Below, in pieces: positions 7,162-15,034 of a stretch of DNA of 64,000 nt; position 1 is the stretch's first letter, and each line of letters starts with the position of its first letter. Origin of the DNA: Sphingomonas sp. PP-F2F-A104-K0414. Lineage in GTDB: Bacteria; Pseudomonadota; Alphaproteobacteria; Sphingomonadales; Sphingomonadaceae. The position numbers were made by a program, and so were the translations under genes. Where the stretch lies: assembly GCF_004340945.1 (NCBI RefSeq), contig NZ_SLYD01000009.1, positions 62,001 through 126,000 on the forward strand. Direction: 5' to 3'. The notes under the pieces are model-generated. The model did no database searches. It had not been told where the DNA came from and worked only from the letters and a program-made list of their open reading frames with translations.

Positions 7162-8061
7162 TACCCTTCCTACCCGAATAGCCGGACGCAGCCACCGGAA
7201 ATACCCCGCGCGAAGAGACGCGGCTGGAACTGCCGACTATCGGCGCCGACATATCAATATGCCATGGAATGAACGATGGAACCTTTCTCGACCCTCATTC
7301 GATGCCAAGGAGGATATGAACACACGAATATTGAATCGTAGCTTCAACCGACCCGCCTAACTCGGCATGCGCCATTCGGCACGGTGATCAGATGGGCGAG
7401 AAGAAGCGTAGGCGCTCTGCAGAAGCGTAATTTTAGTAGATCGTCGAAATGGCGAAATTGTAACAAGAAATATTCTCAAGATCGCCTATCATTAGGCCTA
7501 AATTTGGATTTGCAACAATAGGTTTTACCACCAACTCAGACGCTGTCATGGGGCATCAACGGCACCTCAAGTCCCTTTGCACGCTTTCCTTGATTAACTG
7601 CGTCGGCGGAATCTTACACGTGCACACCTGCCGGTGAACTTTGGAATGGGGTTTCACCCTCTCTCATCGCACAGTGCCCCGACATAGATCGTGTTTTACA
7701 GCGGTAAGATCTATGAACACACCATAACCGCATAAGCTACCACGGCCAACGGAATGGATGCGAACAGAACGGATACGAATGTCTTCATAATTTTAACATT
7801 CCAAATTTTGCGAGAAGCTTCGACACGCGTTCAGACGGGACGAACCGATGCTCAATGGCCGAGATCGCAACTGCGACACCCTTGCACGTGTCGGTTCCGA
7901 GCCGGGGTAGGTAGACCCGCACGCCCACGCCAAAGGCATGATCTCTCAACAATACTCACCAGTACCGTTAATGTTCCAAGCCGCACCAGTGATCTTCGTT
8001 CCGTTTTCGCGCGCTGCGACGCGACATCCATTACCTGCGGCGGCAACGGCCTGTTACGGCT
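7162..8061. other. 900-bp intergenic stretch
   Basis: No convincing gene. It includes a locally AT-rich part (about 7430-7530). There is a strong AAGGAGG (7307-7313) only 2 nt before an ATG opening a 14-codon frame (MNTRILNRSFNRPA, 7316-7360); the spacing is too short for an ordinary start and the peptide is unsupported. The frames in 7754-8065 are not protein-like. Confidence 0.5.
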
Positions 8062-8694
8062 TTAGCGTGGTTTCAGGGCCATCAGGCTGAACAACCGCCA
8101 TCGGTCTTCAAACGCTTTCAGCTTTTCCTCGGAAGACACGGCGCCGGTTACAGCCAACATGCTCAAGCCGCCGAGCATCAGCTCCATCAATATCTCGGCT
8201 TGGACCGCCATATCGCCGTCGATGCGCTGGTTGGCCCGTTCGATGCCATTCAGATGACGCACGTACAATTCCAAGAAACGATTACGCCAACTCATCAGGC
8301 GCTGCTGGATGGGCTCGTGACGCAGGCCTTCGGCTTGAAGAAATATGTTAACCCGATGGGATGTGATGACATCGGTATCCATCAGGTGCCATGCCACAGA
8401 GCGAAGAGCAGATACTGGATCGTCGTCATCGATACCCGGCTCGACGAGGCCTACGACTTGCGCACCATCGATCGAGTCGATCAACAACGCGGTCTTGCTT
8501 TTCCATCGCCTGTATATCGCCTGCTTGCTGACACCTGCAAGCACGGCGACTTGGTCCATGCTGAAGTCGGTGCCGTCCTGGGCGAAGGCCTGCATCGTAG
8601 CGCCGATGACCGCGGCCCCGATTTCCGCCGCTCGCTCGGCGGTTGGATGCCCCCCTTGGGAGCGGATAGCTTTCCCCGTTTCGTCAGCGTTCAT
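8062..8694 (-). CDS. TetR-family transcriptional regulator
   Basis: A 210-aa protein with the TetR N-terminal helix-turn-helix at about residues 25-70: FSMDQVAVLAGVSKQAIYRR followed by the WKSKTALL helix. The C-terminal ligand-binding part is all-helical (about 85-205). It stands alone between two long intergenic regions. A perfect 15-bp inverted repeat 183 nt upstream could be its operator or a separate element. The ligand is unknown. Confidence 0.85.
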   Translation of the reverse strand: MNADETGKAIRSQGGHPTAERAAEIGAAVIGATMQAFAQDGTDFSMDQVAVLAGVSKQAIYRRWKSKTALLIDSIDGAQVVGLVEPGIDDDDPVSALRSVAWHLMDTDVITSHRVNIFLQAEGLRHEPIQQRLMSWRNRFLELYVRHLNGIERANQRIDGDMAVQAEILMELMLGGLSMLAVTGAVSSEEKLKAFEDRWRLFSLMALKPR

Positions 8695-9480
8695 GTCCGA
8701 ATGGCACCCAAAATAAGCCTGCGTACTCGTTGTGTCGCGACCGCGAGGCTGCCCTCCGGCTTTGGATCACCAGCTGCCTGCCGGCTTCGGGTCACTAAAC
8801 GCTAGTGTCGGTTATCTCGCAACGCGTTTGGTCGGTGTTATCAAAAGCAGGTCGGTCGGGTCCATCCGGGCAGAAGACGTTCAACGCAACTATCGAGTTG
8901 CGTTGAACGTCATTGGAGGGTACTCGCGTCCGGTCGGCACGAGCCGTCCTGGAGAACCACGTGTCTCATCTTCCGTGTCGTCGAGGACTGGCCATTATCG
9001 TCGGCCGTGCTTCAGCAGGCCCCAACGACGAAATGCGGGTCGCCCCAACACTTCCGCCGACGCCATTCGCGTTGAGGGCGGTGATCCGTTCGAAGCTGGT
9101 CCCGAACTCCATGAAGCTGCGCCGGAAGGTCGATCCAGTCCGAGCCGTTGAAGTGCTGGCTCGATCGAACGGCATGTTTCCTCATTGGCAACCTCGGACA
9201 AAGGCAACATGAGCCAGTTTCGCTTGTTCATATTTATGATTCAGAATTGCCCGCACGGGTTTGACAAGGGCGCTTGCTCCTCCCCCACGGGTCTACGTCG
9301 CGGGCGAACACCGCGTCGGCGCGCGTACGCTTCGCGTCGCATTCAGCACAATCTTCGACCGATCGAACGGAGCGACCTGTCGGCCTGCTCCGTCCCCGGA
9401 GACGACGCGCAACCGTTGAAACAAGCCGTTCTCAACCGTCGACAGTCCGCGATCGTGCGGCATTCTCGAGCCCGGCGCTG
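8695..9480. other. 786-bp intergenic stretch upstream of the sigma factor
   Basis: No convincing coding sequence in either strand. The notable content is a perfect 34-bp hairpin palindrome at 8877-8910. Frames of 60-140 codons here are rich in Arg/Ser/Pro and look like chance frames of GC-rich DNA. Confidence 0.5.
8877..8910. repeat. perfect inverted repeat, 15-bp arms
   Basis: ACGTTCAACGCAACT (8877-8891), loop ATCG, AGTTGCGTTGAACGT (8896-8910): all 15 pairs match. No T-tract follows on either strand, so it is not a standard terminator. It could be a cruciform operator or an RNA hairpin. Confidence 0.8.
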
Positions 9481-10215
9481 ATGGCGAAGCACCTCTCCTC
9501 TGCGTGGAAGGGCAAGCCGCTGGACGCAATGACCGCGGCGGCCGCAATAAACCCGCAACGCGCCGAACTCGATGATCTCCTTGATGATATTGGGCAGCAG
9601 TTGTCGCTGCAGACATTCGCTCATGACCTGACGGCAGTGATACCCAAGCTTCGGACTTACGCGCGATCGCTCGCGCATGACCGGGACGCGGCGGACGACC
9701 TCGTTCAGGACACTTTGCTCAAAGCTTGGAAAGCGCATGATCAGTTCGTGACAGGAACGAACATGCGCGCGTGGACCTGCACGATCCTGCGGAACGTGTT
9801 TCTGAGTCAGCGACGTCGCGCTCGTTTCCATGGCGAATACGACGAACAGGTTGCAGAGATACGTCTTGCCCGCCCAGAGTCTCAGAGCGCGGTTGTCGAG
9901 CTGGGAGATGTTCGACGGGCGATGGAAGCACTGAGCGCCGATCAGCGCGACGCCATTCAGCTCGTATCGGTAGAGGGTCTCTCCTATGAGGAGGCGGCGC
10001 GCCGGCTCGCCATACCTCTGGGAAGCTTCAGAAGCCGCGTCTCGCGCGGTCGAAGAACGTTGCAGTCCATCATCAAAGGTCACGGCCCAAGACGATCCGT
10101 TGGAGCGGGTGTCGCGCCACGGGAATTAGTGCCGGTCCCAGCCTCGAAGGGTATCGGAGGTCGTAATGCCTGGTCGGAAGCAAAGGCGTCCGGGCAGCAA
10201 CTCTGGATCGGCTAA
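9481..10215 (+). CDS. EcfG-like ECF sigma factor
   Basis: A sigma-70 family member of the extracytoplasmic-function type, closest in look to EcfG (general stress) factors of alphaproteobacteria. Region 2 is clear (LRTYARSLAHDRDAADDLVQ followed by DTLLKAWKAHDQF and MRAWTCTILRNVFLSQRRR). Region 4 is also clear (LSADQRDAIQLVSVEGLSYE, then EEAARRLAIPLGSFRSRVSRGR). The start is uncertain: ATG 9481 or 9529, neither with a good ribosome-binding site. The C-terminal tail of about 50 residues beyond region 4 is unusual in length. No PhyR or NepR gene is adjacent, so it is an orphan copy, and no GGAAC-N-GTT promoter was found nearby. Confidence 0.85.
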   Translation: MAKHLSSAWKGKPLDAMTAAAAINPQRAELDDLLDDIGQQLSLQTFAHDLTAVIPKLRTYARSLAHDRDAADDLVQDTLLKAWKAHDQFVTGTNMRAWTCTILRNVFLSQRRRARFHGEYDEQVAEIRLARPESQSAVVELGDVRRAMEALSADQRDAIQLVSVEGLSYEEAARRLAIPLGSFRSRVSRGRRTLQSIIKGHGPRRSVGAGVAPRELVPVPASKGIGGRNAWSEAKASGQQLWIG

Positions 10216-10291
10216 CGGCCACGAGCCTCGCAGATCGACCATCGCGAAGCGTCGACAGATCCCGCAAAAATATGTCCTGAATGGAATAACC

Positions 10292-11005
10292 ATGAAACGG
10301 CCGCAGGCTCCGCTGACAGCATTCACTTCCTTGTGCGCCGCGCCGCTTCTTCTGGCGTCCTGCTCGACCGGCGGTCAGATGCTGACCAAGTCTGGCTTTC
10401 TTCCAGATTACGGGAAGCTCCAAAAACCGAAGAGGAAGAATGTCGCGATCTGGGTCTCGTCGGGCTACCAGTCCGAAGTCTACCATCAGGTGATCATCGA
10501 CGAGCCCAAATGGCTTGCCCCGCACCGCGACCCCAAGGTTGAAGCGGCGATGCGCGAAGCGCTTCGCGAGAGCTTGATCGCTACCCTGTCGATCAGCCAT
10601 CGCGTCATTCCCGACGTTGCAACTGCGCCGGCCGGAACCCTGCGCGTTCGCAGTGCGATCACCGGCATCCGGCGCACCCGCTGGTTCCTTAACGCGCCTC
10701 TCCAGGTTGCCACGTTCGCCGCCGGTGGACTCGGCATCCTTGCGCCCCTGAGCGGCGGGGCCAGTGTCGAAATTGTCGTGGACGACGCCGCTTCGAGGAA
10801 TTCGGTCTTGCAGATGGCGACATATCGAAATGGTCAGCCTTGGAACATTAAAGGTTCCTACGTCGCCTACGATCATGCGAGACAGGCATTCGAACAATCT
10901 GCCAAGGCGTTGGCCTACTTCATCAAACAGCCGGCATTGGCAACGCCATCGACACTGCATTCGAAGTCCGGATCTTCCGGAAAATATGAAAGTCGACAGA
11001 ACTAA
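10292..11005 (+). CDS. DUF3313-like lipoprotein
   Basis: A 237-aa protein with a signal peptide and lipobox (LLLASC, Cys near residue 19), so probably anchored to the outer membrane. The mature part, with GFLPDYGKL followed by alternating strands and helices, resembles DUF3313 lipoproteins of unknown function. The start at ATG 10292 puts the signal peptide at the N-terminus; longer in-frame starts do not. It follows the sigma factor by 76 nt on the same strand and may be co-transcribed. The C-terminal 20 residues are Ser/Lys-rich and disordered. Confidence 0.7.
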   Translation: MKRPQAPLTAFTSLCAAPLLLASCSTGGQMLTKSGFLPDYGKLQKPKRKNVAIWVSSGYQSEVYHQVIIDEPKWLAPHRDPKVEAAMREALRESLIATLSISHRVIPDVATAPAGTLRVRSAITGIRRTRWFLNAPLQVATFAAGGLGILAPLSGGASVEIVVDDAASRNSVLQMATYRNGQPWNIKGSYVAYDHARQAFEQSAKALAYFIKQPALATPSTLHSKSGSSGKYESRQN

Positions 11006-11400
11006 CCCGTTCGGAAGAGTCTCGGAGAAGCTCGATGGACACTTCGTGACGGATCATACCGTAACGGCTGCGGATACGGTAAGCCTACCACACCGAACGA
11101 GCAACCGATACCACCCCATCATTCCGGTCGCGTTCGTTCGCTCCGCCGGGCCTCAGTGACGATGACGTCGGCACTGCTAGATGACGGCACGCCGGGCTTT
11201 CGAAGATAAGCAGACCGCAAAATTCGTCATCTCCCGCCGCAATGTTCGGAACGAGCCTATGACAAACGGTTTCACGAACCCTTTTCCGTCAGATGGGTTG
11301 ATGGACGCTCTTTCATGGATCGATCCTGCCCGCGAGGCGCATCGCTTTCGTGGACTTCGCCCGCCCGGTGCACCCATCTTGCAACCTAGGAAACCAGTTC
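11006..11400. other. 395-bp intergenic stretch
   Basis: No gene, clear promoter or terminator recognised. A short frame at 11181-11450 reads through into the start of the next gene and is not protein-like. Confidence 0.45.
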
Positions 11401-12423
11401 ATGCCGATCCCTGTTCCCCGGTCCCGTCCATCTTGGCGACCAGCGTCTAGCCTCGCAGCGGCAGTAGCCATCACGGCGTTCGGCGTGGCGTGCGTTTCGG
11501 CAAGTCGCGCGGGTATCAGCCGACGCGGATGGCTCATCCGCGACATCGCGCTGCCGCTCCTGGCATGGCGATCAAACCCGACGGCTGCGAACCGACGGGA
11601 GCGAATAGCAGCTGATCGTGCCCGCGGCCCCGGCATGCCGTCACGCCGTCTGCGGGCGCAGTACGAGTTTCACGACGAGAGTGGAGAGGATCGCATACTC
11701 ACCCTCGCCCCCCGCGGCGGCCCGACGACCGCGATCCGTATCCTCTACCTGCACGGTGGTGCCTACGTCTTCGATCTCGACGTGCTGCACTGGAAGCCCA
11801 TATCAATGTTCGTGTCCGGGACGGGCAGCCGCGTCGTCGTGCCAATCTATCCGCTTGCGCCCGAGTTCACATGGGAAGCCGGGATGGCCTGCGCGGAACG
11901 GTGCCATGACCGGCTCGTCGAGGAAGTCGGCGCGCAGAATGTCGTGATCGCAGGCGATTCAGCTGGCGGTGGTCTTGCGCTCGCGCTGACGCAACGGATC
12001 CGGGATCGGGGCGGCGCTGCGCCTGCCGCGCTCGTGCTATTCTCACCTTGGCTCGACGTTTCGGTCTGCGGCACGGATCAGCCGGCGCTTGCCGAACTTG
12101 ATCCGATGCTGGATATCGAAGAGCTGCGCGTTGCGGGCCGGATGTGGGCCGGCGGCACGTCGATCGAAAATCCTGCCGTCAGTCCGTTGTTCGGTGATCA
12201 GTCACACCTGCCACCGACGATGGTATTCTGCGGCACGCACGACCTACTCGTATCCGATGCCCGGCGCTTGGCGGCAGCGGGGGGACGCGCAGAGTTACGC
12301 GAATATTCCGGGATGTTCCATGTCTGGATGGCCACACCGATCCCCGAAGGCACAGCGGCGTTACGAGAGGCGGTTGCGTTCATCAATGCCCAGACGGCGA
12401 ACCTGCTACGACCGGCACCATGA
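11401..12423 (+). CDS. alpha/beta hydrolase, HSL/esterase type
   Basis: A 340-aa serine hydrolase of the hormone-sensitive-lipase family, expected to cleave a carboxylic ester. Visible: a hydrophobic N-terminal segment (about 15-35) that is a signal anchor, an oxyanion motif YLHGGAYVF near 120, the nucleophile elbow GDSAGG with Ser187, an acid near FCGTHDLLVSD and the catalytic His near MFHVW. The start at 11401 is preferred because TAGGAAA lies upstream and the longer frame has no signal-like N-terminus. No operon partner. Confidence 0.85.
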   Translation: MPIPVPRSRPSWRPASSLAAAVAITAFGVACVSASRAGISRRGWLIRDIALPLLAWRSNPTAANRRERIAADRARGPGMPSRRLRAQYEFHDESGEDRILTLAPRGGPTTAIRILYLHGGAYVFDLDVLHWKPISMFVSGTGSRVVVPIYPLAPEFTWEAGMACAERCHDRLVEEVGAQNVVIAGDSAGGGLALALTQRIRDRGGAAPAALVLFSPWLDVSVCGTDQPALAELDPMLDIEELRVAGRMWAGGTSIENPAVSPLFGDQSHLPPTMVFCGTHDLLVSDARRLAAAGGRAELREYSGMFHVWMATPIPEGTAALREAVAFINAQTANLLRPAP

Positions 12424-12855
12424 CGCTGGCTTCCGGGCCGGCAGGTCGCGGTCGTTCGCGGCAGTCCAGCCTTTTCGGGGTGGCACAGCCGACGCATGCA
12501 TGGGGATCCTAGCCGTGCAAAGAATGGCCAAGGCAATCGCACCGCTCCCCCTGTTCGTCTCTCGACCCTGCACGGCATCCGCCGCTTGGCTCGCAAGATC
12601 GATCGTATGCGCCTGGACCGTCAGCGCTGCGATCGAGCAAGGGTCGCCGAGCCGTTCTGGACGTGGACGCGCCGATCCGCGCCCCAAGCAGCCTTAAGCG
12701 CCCCCGTCCAAAGCTTATCTTAAATCGAATTGGCGAACATCATCATTCGCGTCAGCGTGGCACCCGTTCGCGTCAACGCGAAGGTTTTGCCCAAGGCGTC
12801 GCCCCGCTCTTCGTTGCACCGAGCCAGCGTCACTGACGCCGCCCAGATTCATCGC
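12424..12855. other. 432-bp intergenic stretch between convergent genes
   Basis: It lies between the 3' ends of an esterase gene and a lipoprotein gene. The frames on both strands are low-quality and overlap each other. No terminator hairpin with a T-tract was found. Confidence 0.45.
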
Positions 12856-13209
12856 TCAACGGTCAGGTAGGGCACCCCGGTTGCGCGCATTACTGTCTTC
12901 GACATAGGTCAGCGACCGGCGCGCCTCCTCGATCGCGGCTATCTGTTCCCCGAAATCGGTTGCGGCGCGCGCTATCGCCAGGAAATGTTCGATCGAAGCC
13001 ATCGCCCGACGCACCGCTTCCGCATCCCTCGGCGATAGATAAGGTAATAGTTGGATCGCGTAGGGCCTGGCAGCCTCATAGTCTCGCTCCGCCTTATCGA
13101 CCGCTACGGTGGCGTTGCGCGCATTCTGCATCGGACTGAGGCTTGGATCGACGCATCCTGAGACGAGTGCCGCCACCACGGCGAAGGGAACAACCTTGCG
13201 GAAAAGCAT
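12856..13209 (-). CDS. small lipoprotein with helical mature domain
   Basis: A 117-aa protein with a signal peptide ending in a lipobox-like LVSGC (Cys19). The mature part is mainly helical (VAVDKAERDYEAARPYAIQL; SIEHFLAIARAATDFGEQIA), which suggests a small periplasm-facing helical lipoprotein. No family recognised. A 9-bp perfect inverted repeat lies 14 nt upstream of the ATG and belongs to a motif also found upstream of two catabolic operons in this window. The gene may therefore be part of the same regulon. Confidence 0.7.
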   Translation of the reverse strand: MLFRKVVPFAVVAALVSGCVDPSLSPMQNARNATVAVDKAERDYEAARPYAIQLLPYLSPRDAEAVRRAMASIEHFLAIARAATDFGEQIAAIEEARRSLTYVEDSNARNRGALPDR

Positions 13210-13222
13210 CTATACGCCCATA

Positions 13223-13248
13223 TAAACCATCCTGATGGTTTACATATT
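13223..13248. promoter_or_regulatory. TetR-type operator-like dyad, copy C
   Basis: TAAACCATC (13223-13231), CT, GATGGTTTA (13234-13242) is a perfect inverted repeat followed by CATATT. The ACC-N8-GGTTT-N2-ATATT layout equals that of the dyads at 14944-14966 and 25723-25745. Confidence 0.5.
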
Positions 13249-13400
13249 TCCCCACGTTATACAACCCTTCGATATGACCCGTGCACACACCATCCCCAAT
13301 TTGGTCGCAATGACCGGCGAGCGGTCTTCTAGCCGGTGTCGATAAAGCTTTGACAGTTGTCGATGAGGAACAGATGGCGCAACGAATGACAACGGCATTT

Positions 13401-13940
13401 ATGTCTTGGTCCGGATACTCGCGCAGCGAGTTCAATGATTTGGCTATACCGAGGGCAAATCCAGTCGAACTGGCAACCTAGCTTACGATTGCTTGGCTGG
13501 GAAATTCCAACACCTGCACGTCGCCCAACGACGTGTCCGCCTTCCTTGGCAAAATGTACGAAACTGTTTCACCACTTATCGGTGGTACCCAGGAAGCAGC
13601 TGCTTCCGAGGCGGAGGTCAAGGAATACACGCCCCCCGTCACTGCCCGTAAGTCACTTTCGAGCTCTGACGTCATAGTCGGCATGATCGACGGCAAGCTC
13701 TACAAGACGTTGCGGCGTCATCTCTCGACCAATGGCATGACGCCCGCAGAATCTCGTGTACGTTGCGGCCTCAAAGCCGATTACCCGATCGTCGCGGCGA
13801 CCTACTCGGAGAGCCGTCGTGCAATGGCCAAGAAGATCGGATTAGGCCGCAAGCCCCGTCAAACCAACGCCGCGGAGGCTGACGCCAAGCCGGCTTCCGC
13901 GCCAAGTAAACGCAAAACCAAAGACGCCCCGGCGGAATAA
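13401..13940 (+). pseudogene. Ros/MucR-family regulator interrupted by an amber codon
   Basis: From 13533 (GTG) the frame encodes 135 aa of a MucR-type regulator (YTPPVTARKSLSSSDVIVGM; TLRRHLSTNGMTPAE; DYPIVAATYSESRR; KKIGLGRK). Upstream in the same frame, homology with the intact paralogue at 56772 continues: NPVELAT, then TAG at 13479-13481, then LTIAWLGNSNT. The paralogue has NPVELATELTIAWLANPNT, so a Glu codon became a stop. The DNA-binding half could still be made from the GTG, but no ribosome-binding site is evident. As in the paralogue, the zinc-binding Cys and second His positions of the Ros finger are replaced. Confidence 0.7.
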
Positions 13941-14197
13941 CAGGCCGGCCGGATCTTGGGGCGCGAAGTACGGTTGCGGACACGCGCCCTCAGATTTTAC
14001 ATGCTGTCGTGTCGTTCGGTCCCGCGCTCGTAGGCCGTCCGAACCACTTCTTGGATACGAGTGAGCTCGATCATGCGAACGGAAATTCATTTCACAGATT
14101 TTGGACCGCAATGATATTCGTAGCGATAGAAGGTCGTGGAATCTTTCCTCGCAACGTCCTCGACAATGCGGGACATGACCGTTCTGCACCATAGCTT

Positions 14198-14875
14198 TCA
14201 CGCCGTGGACGGTTTGCTCTTCCGTAGTGGGCTTGCGGATGACCCAAGCAACTTCTGCTCGTAATATATCTCGATTATAGTCCTCAATCGAACCACGCAC
14301 TCATCCAGCTCTTCTGGGTGGGCACTGAAAACGCGCTCAATAACTAGGCCTCTGATACTTGCCATTACCAGTCGCGAAAGCGCCAGGTCTGGAGTCATCT
14401 CGGGATGCCCCGCTTCCATGAGCACGGTCTCTAGATTTCGGAGTGCGTCGAGGTCTGCCGAGTTAACAGTCGGACCGAGGCGGCGTGCAAGTTCCGGATC
14501 GCTGCGCGATCCGTTCATGATCTCCAAAACAGCAATGCCAGCTGGGCGCTTGCCGAGCTCCCACATAACGGTTGCCAGGGTGAAAAATCGCTCTTTTATA
14601 TCTTGAATATGGTCAAGTCGCTCATGGTAGAGCTTCCTTTCCTCTTCGTAGTTCAAGGTGACGATGTCGATCATGAGGTCGACTTTGGTGGGGTATTGAT
14701 GAAACATCGCTCCACGCGTCACGCCCGCTTCCGCCGCTACGGTCGTAGTAGTGGTCGCCGAGTAGCCTCGCTCAGCAAGGGAGCGCACCGCAGCGTCGAC
14801 CACTTTACGACGAGTTTCAGCACTACGTTCATTCTGACTACGTCGAGCAGGCTTATCGAAAGCTAATGTGGTCAT
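14198..14875 (-). CDS. TetR-family repressor of the catabolic island (predicted)
   Basis: A 225-aa TetR protein. The helix-turn-helix occupies about 20-70 (KVVDAAVRSLAERGYSATTT; TVAAEAGVTRGAMFHQYPTK). The C-terminal part (about 80-215) is the helical effector domain. The start at 14875 is chosen because AAAGGG lies just upstream and because the longer frame would run through the operator region. It diverges from the TonB receptor at 15035; a dyad at 14941-14960 sits between them. Regulation of the receptor and of the monooxygenase operon at 25867, which carries the same motif, is inference. Confidence 0.85.
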   Translation of the reverse strand: MTTLAFDKPARRSQNERSAETRRKVVDAAVRSLAERGYSATTTTTVAAEAGVTRGAMFHQYPTKVDLMIDIVTLNYEEERKLYHERLDHIQDIKERFFTLATVMWELGKRPAGIAVLEIMNGSRSDPELARRLGPTVNSADLDALRNLETVLMEAGHPEMTPDLALSRLVMASIRGLVIERVFSAHPEELDECVVRLRTIIEIYYEQKLLGSSASPLRKSKPSTA

Positions 14876-14937
14876 CTCAAACCCTTTCGGCACGCGGACT
14901 ACCCATGAAACCGGACGATGACAATCGATCCTCACAT

Positions 14938-14966
14938 TAACGAACCGTGTTGACGGTTTGTATATT
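14938..14966 (+). promoter_or_regulatory. promoter with embedded TetR-type operator, copy A
   Basis: CGAACCGT-GTTG-ACGGTTTG (14941-14960) pairs at 7 of 8 positions per arm. It lies between a weak -35 (TAACGA, 14938-14943) and a -10-like TATATT (14961-14966), 17 nt apart, a position where repressor binding would block RNA polymerase. The TonB receptor starts 69 nt downstream. Confidence 0.5.
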
Positions 14967-15034
14967 CTGTCGCATGATCGCCACGTGCACATGGATGAGG
15001 CGGCGCAGACCGTCCCCAATCGGAGAGGAAAGTA

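Noticed and set aside
7016..7360. Plus-strand frame running into an AAGGAGG-preceded ATG
   Set aside because: Its first half is antisense to the MarR-like gene, and the product after the AAGGAGG is only 14 residues with poor spacing.
12496..12723. Overlapping frames between the esterase and the lipoprotein
   Set aside because: Arg/Ser/Pro-rich on both strands, without start signals or family resemblance.
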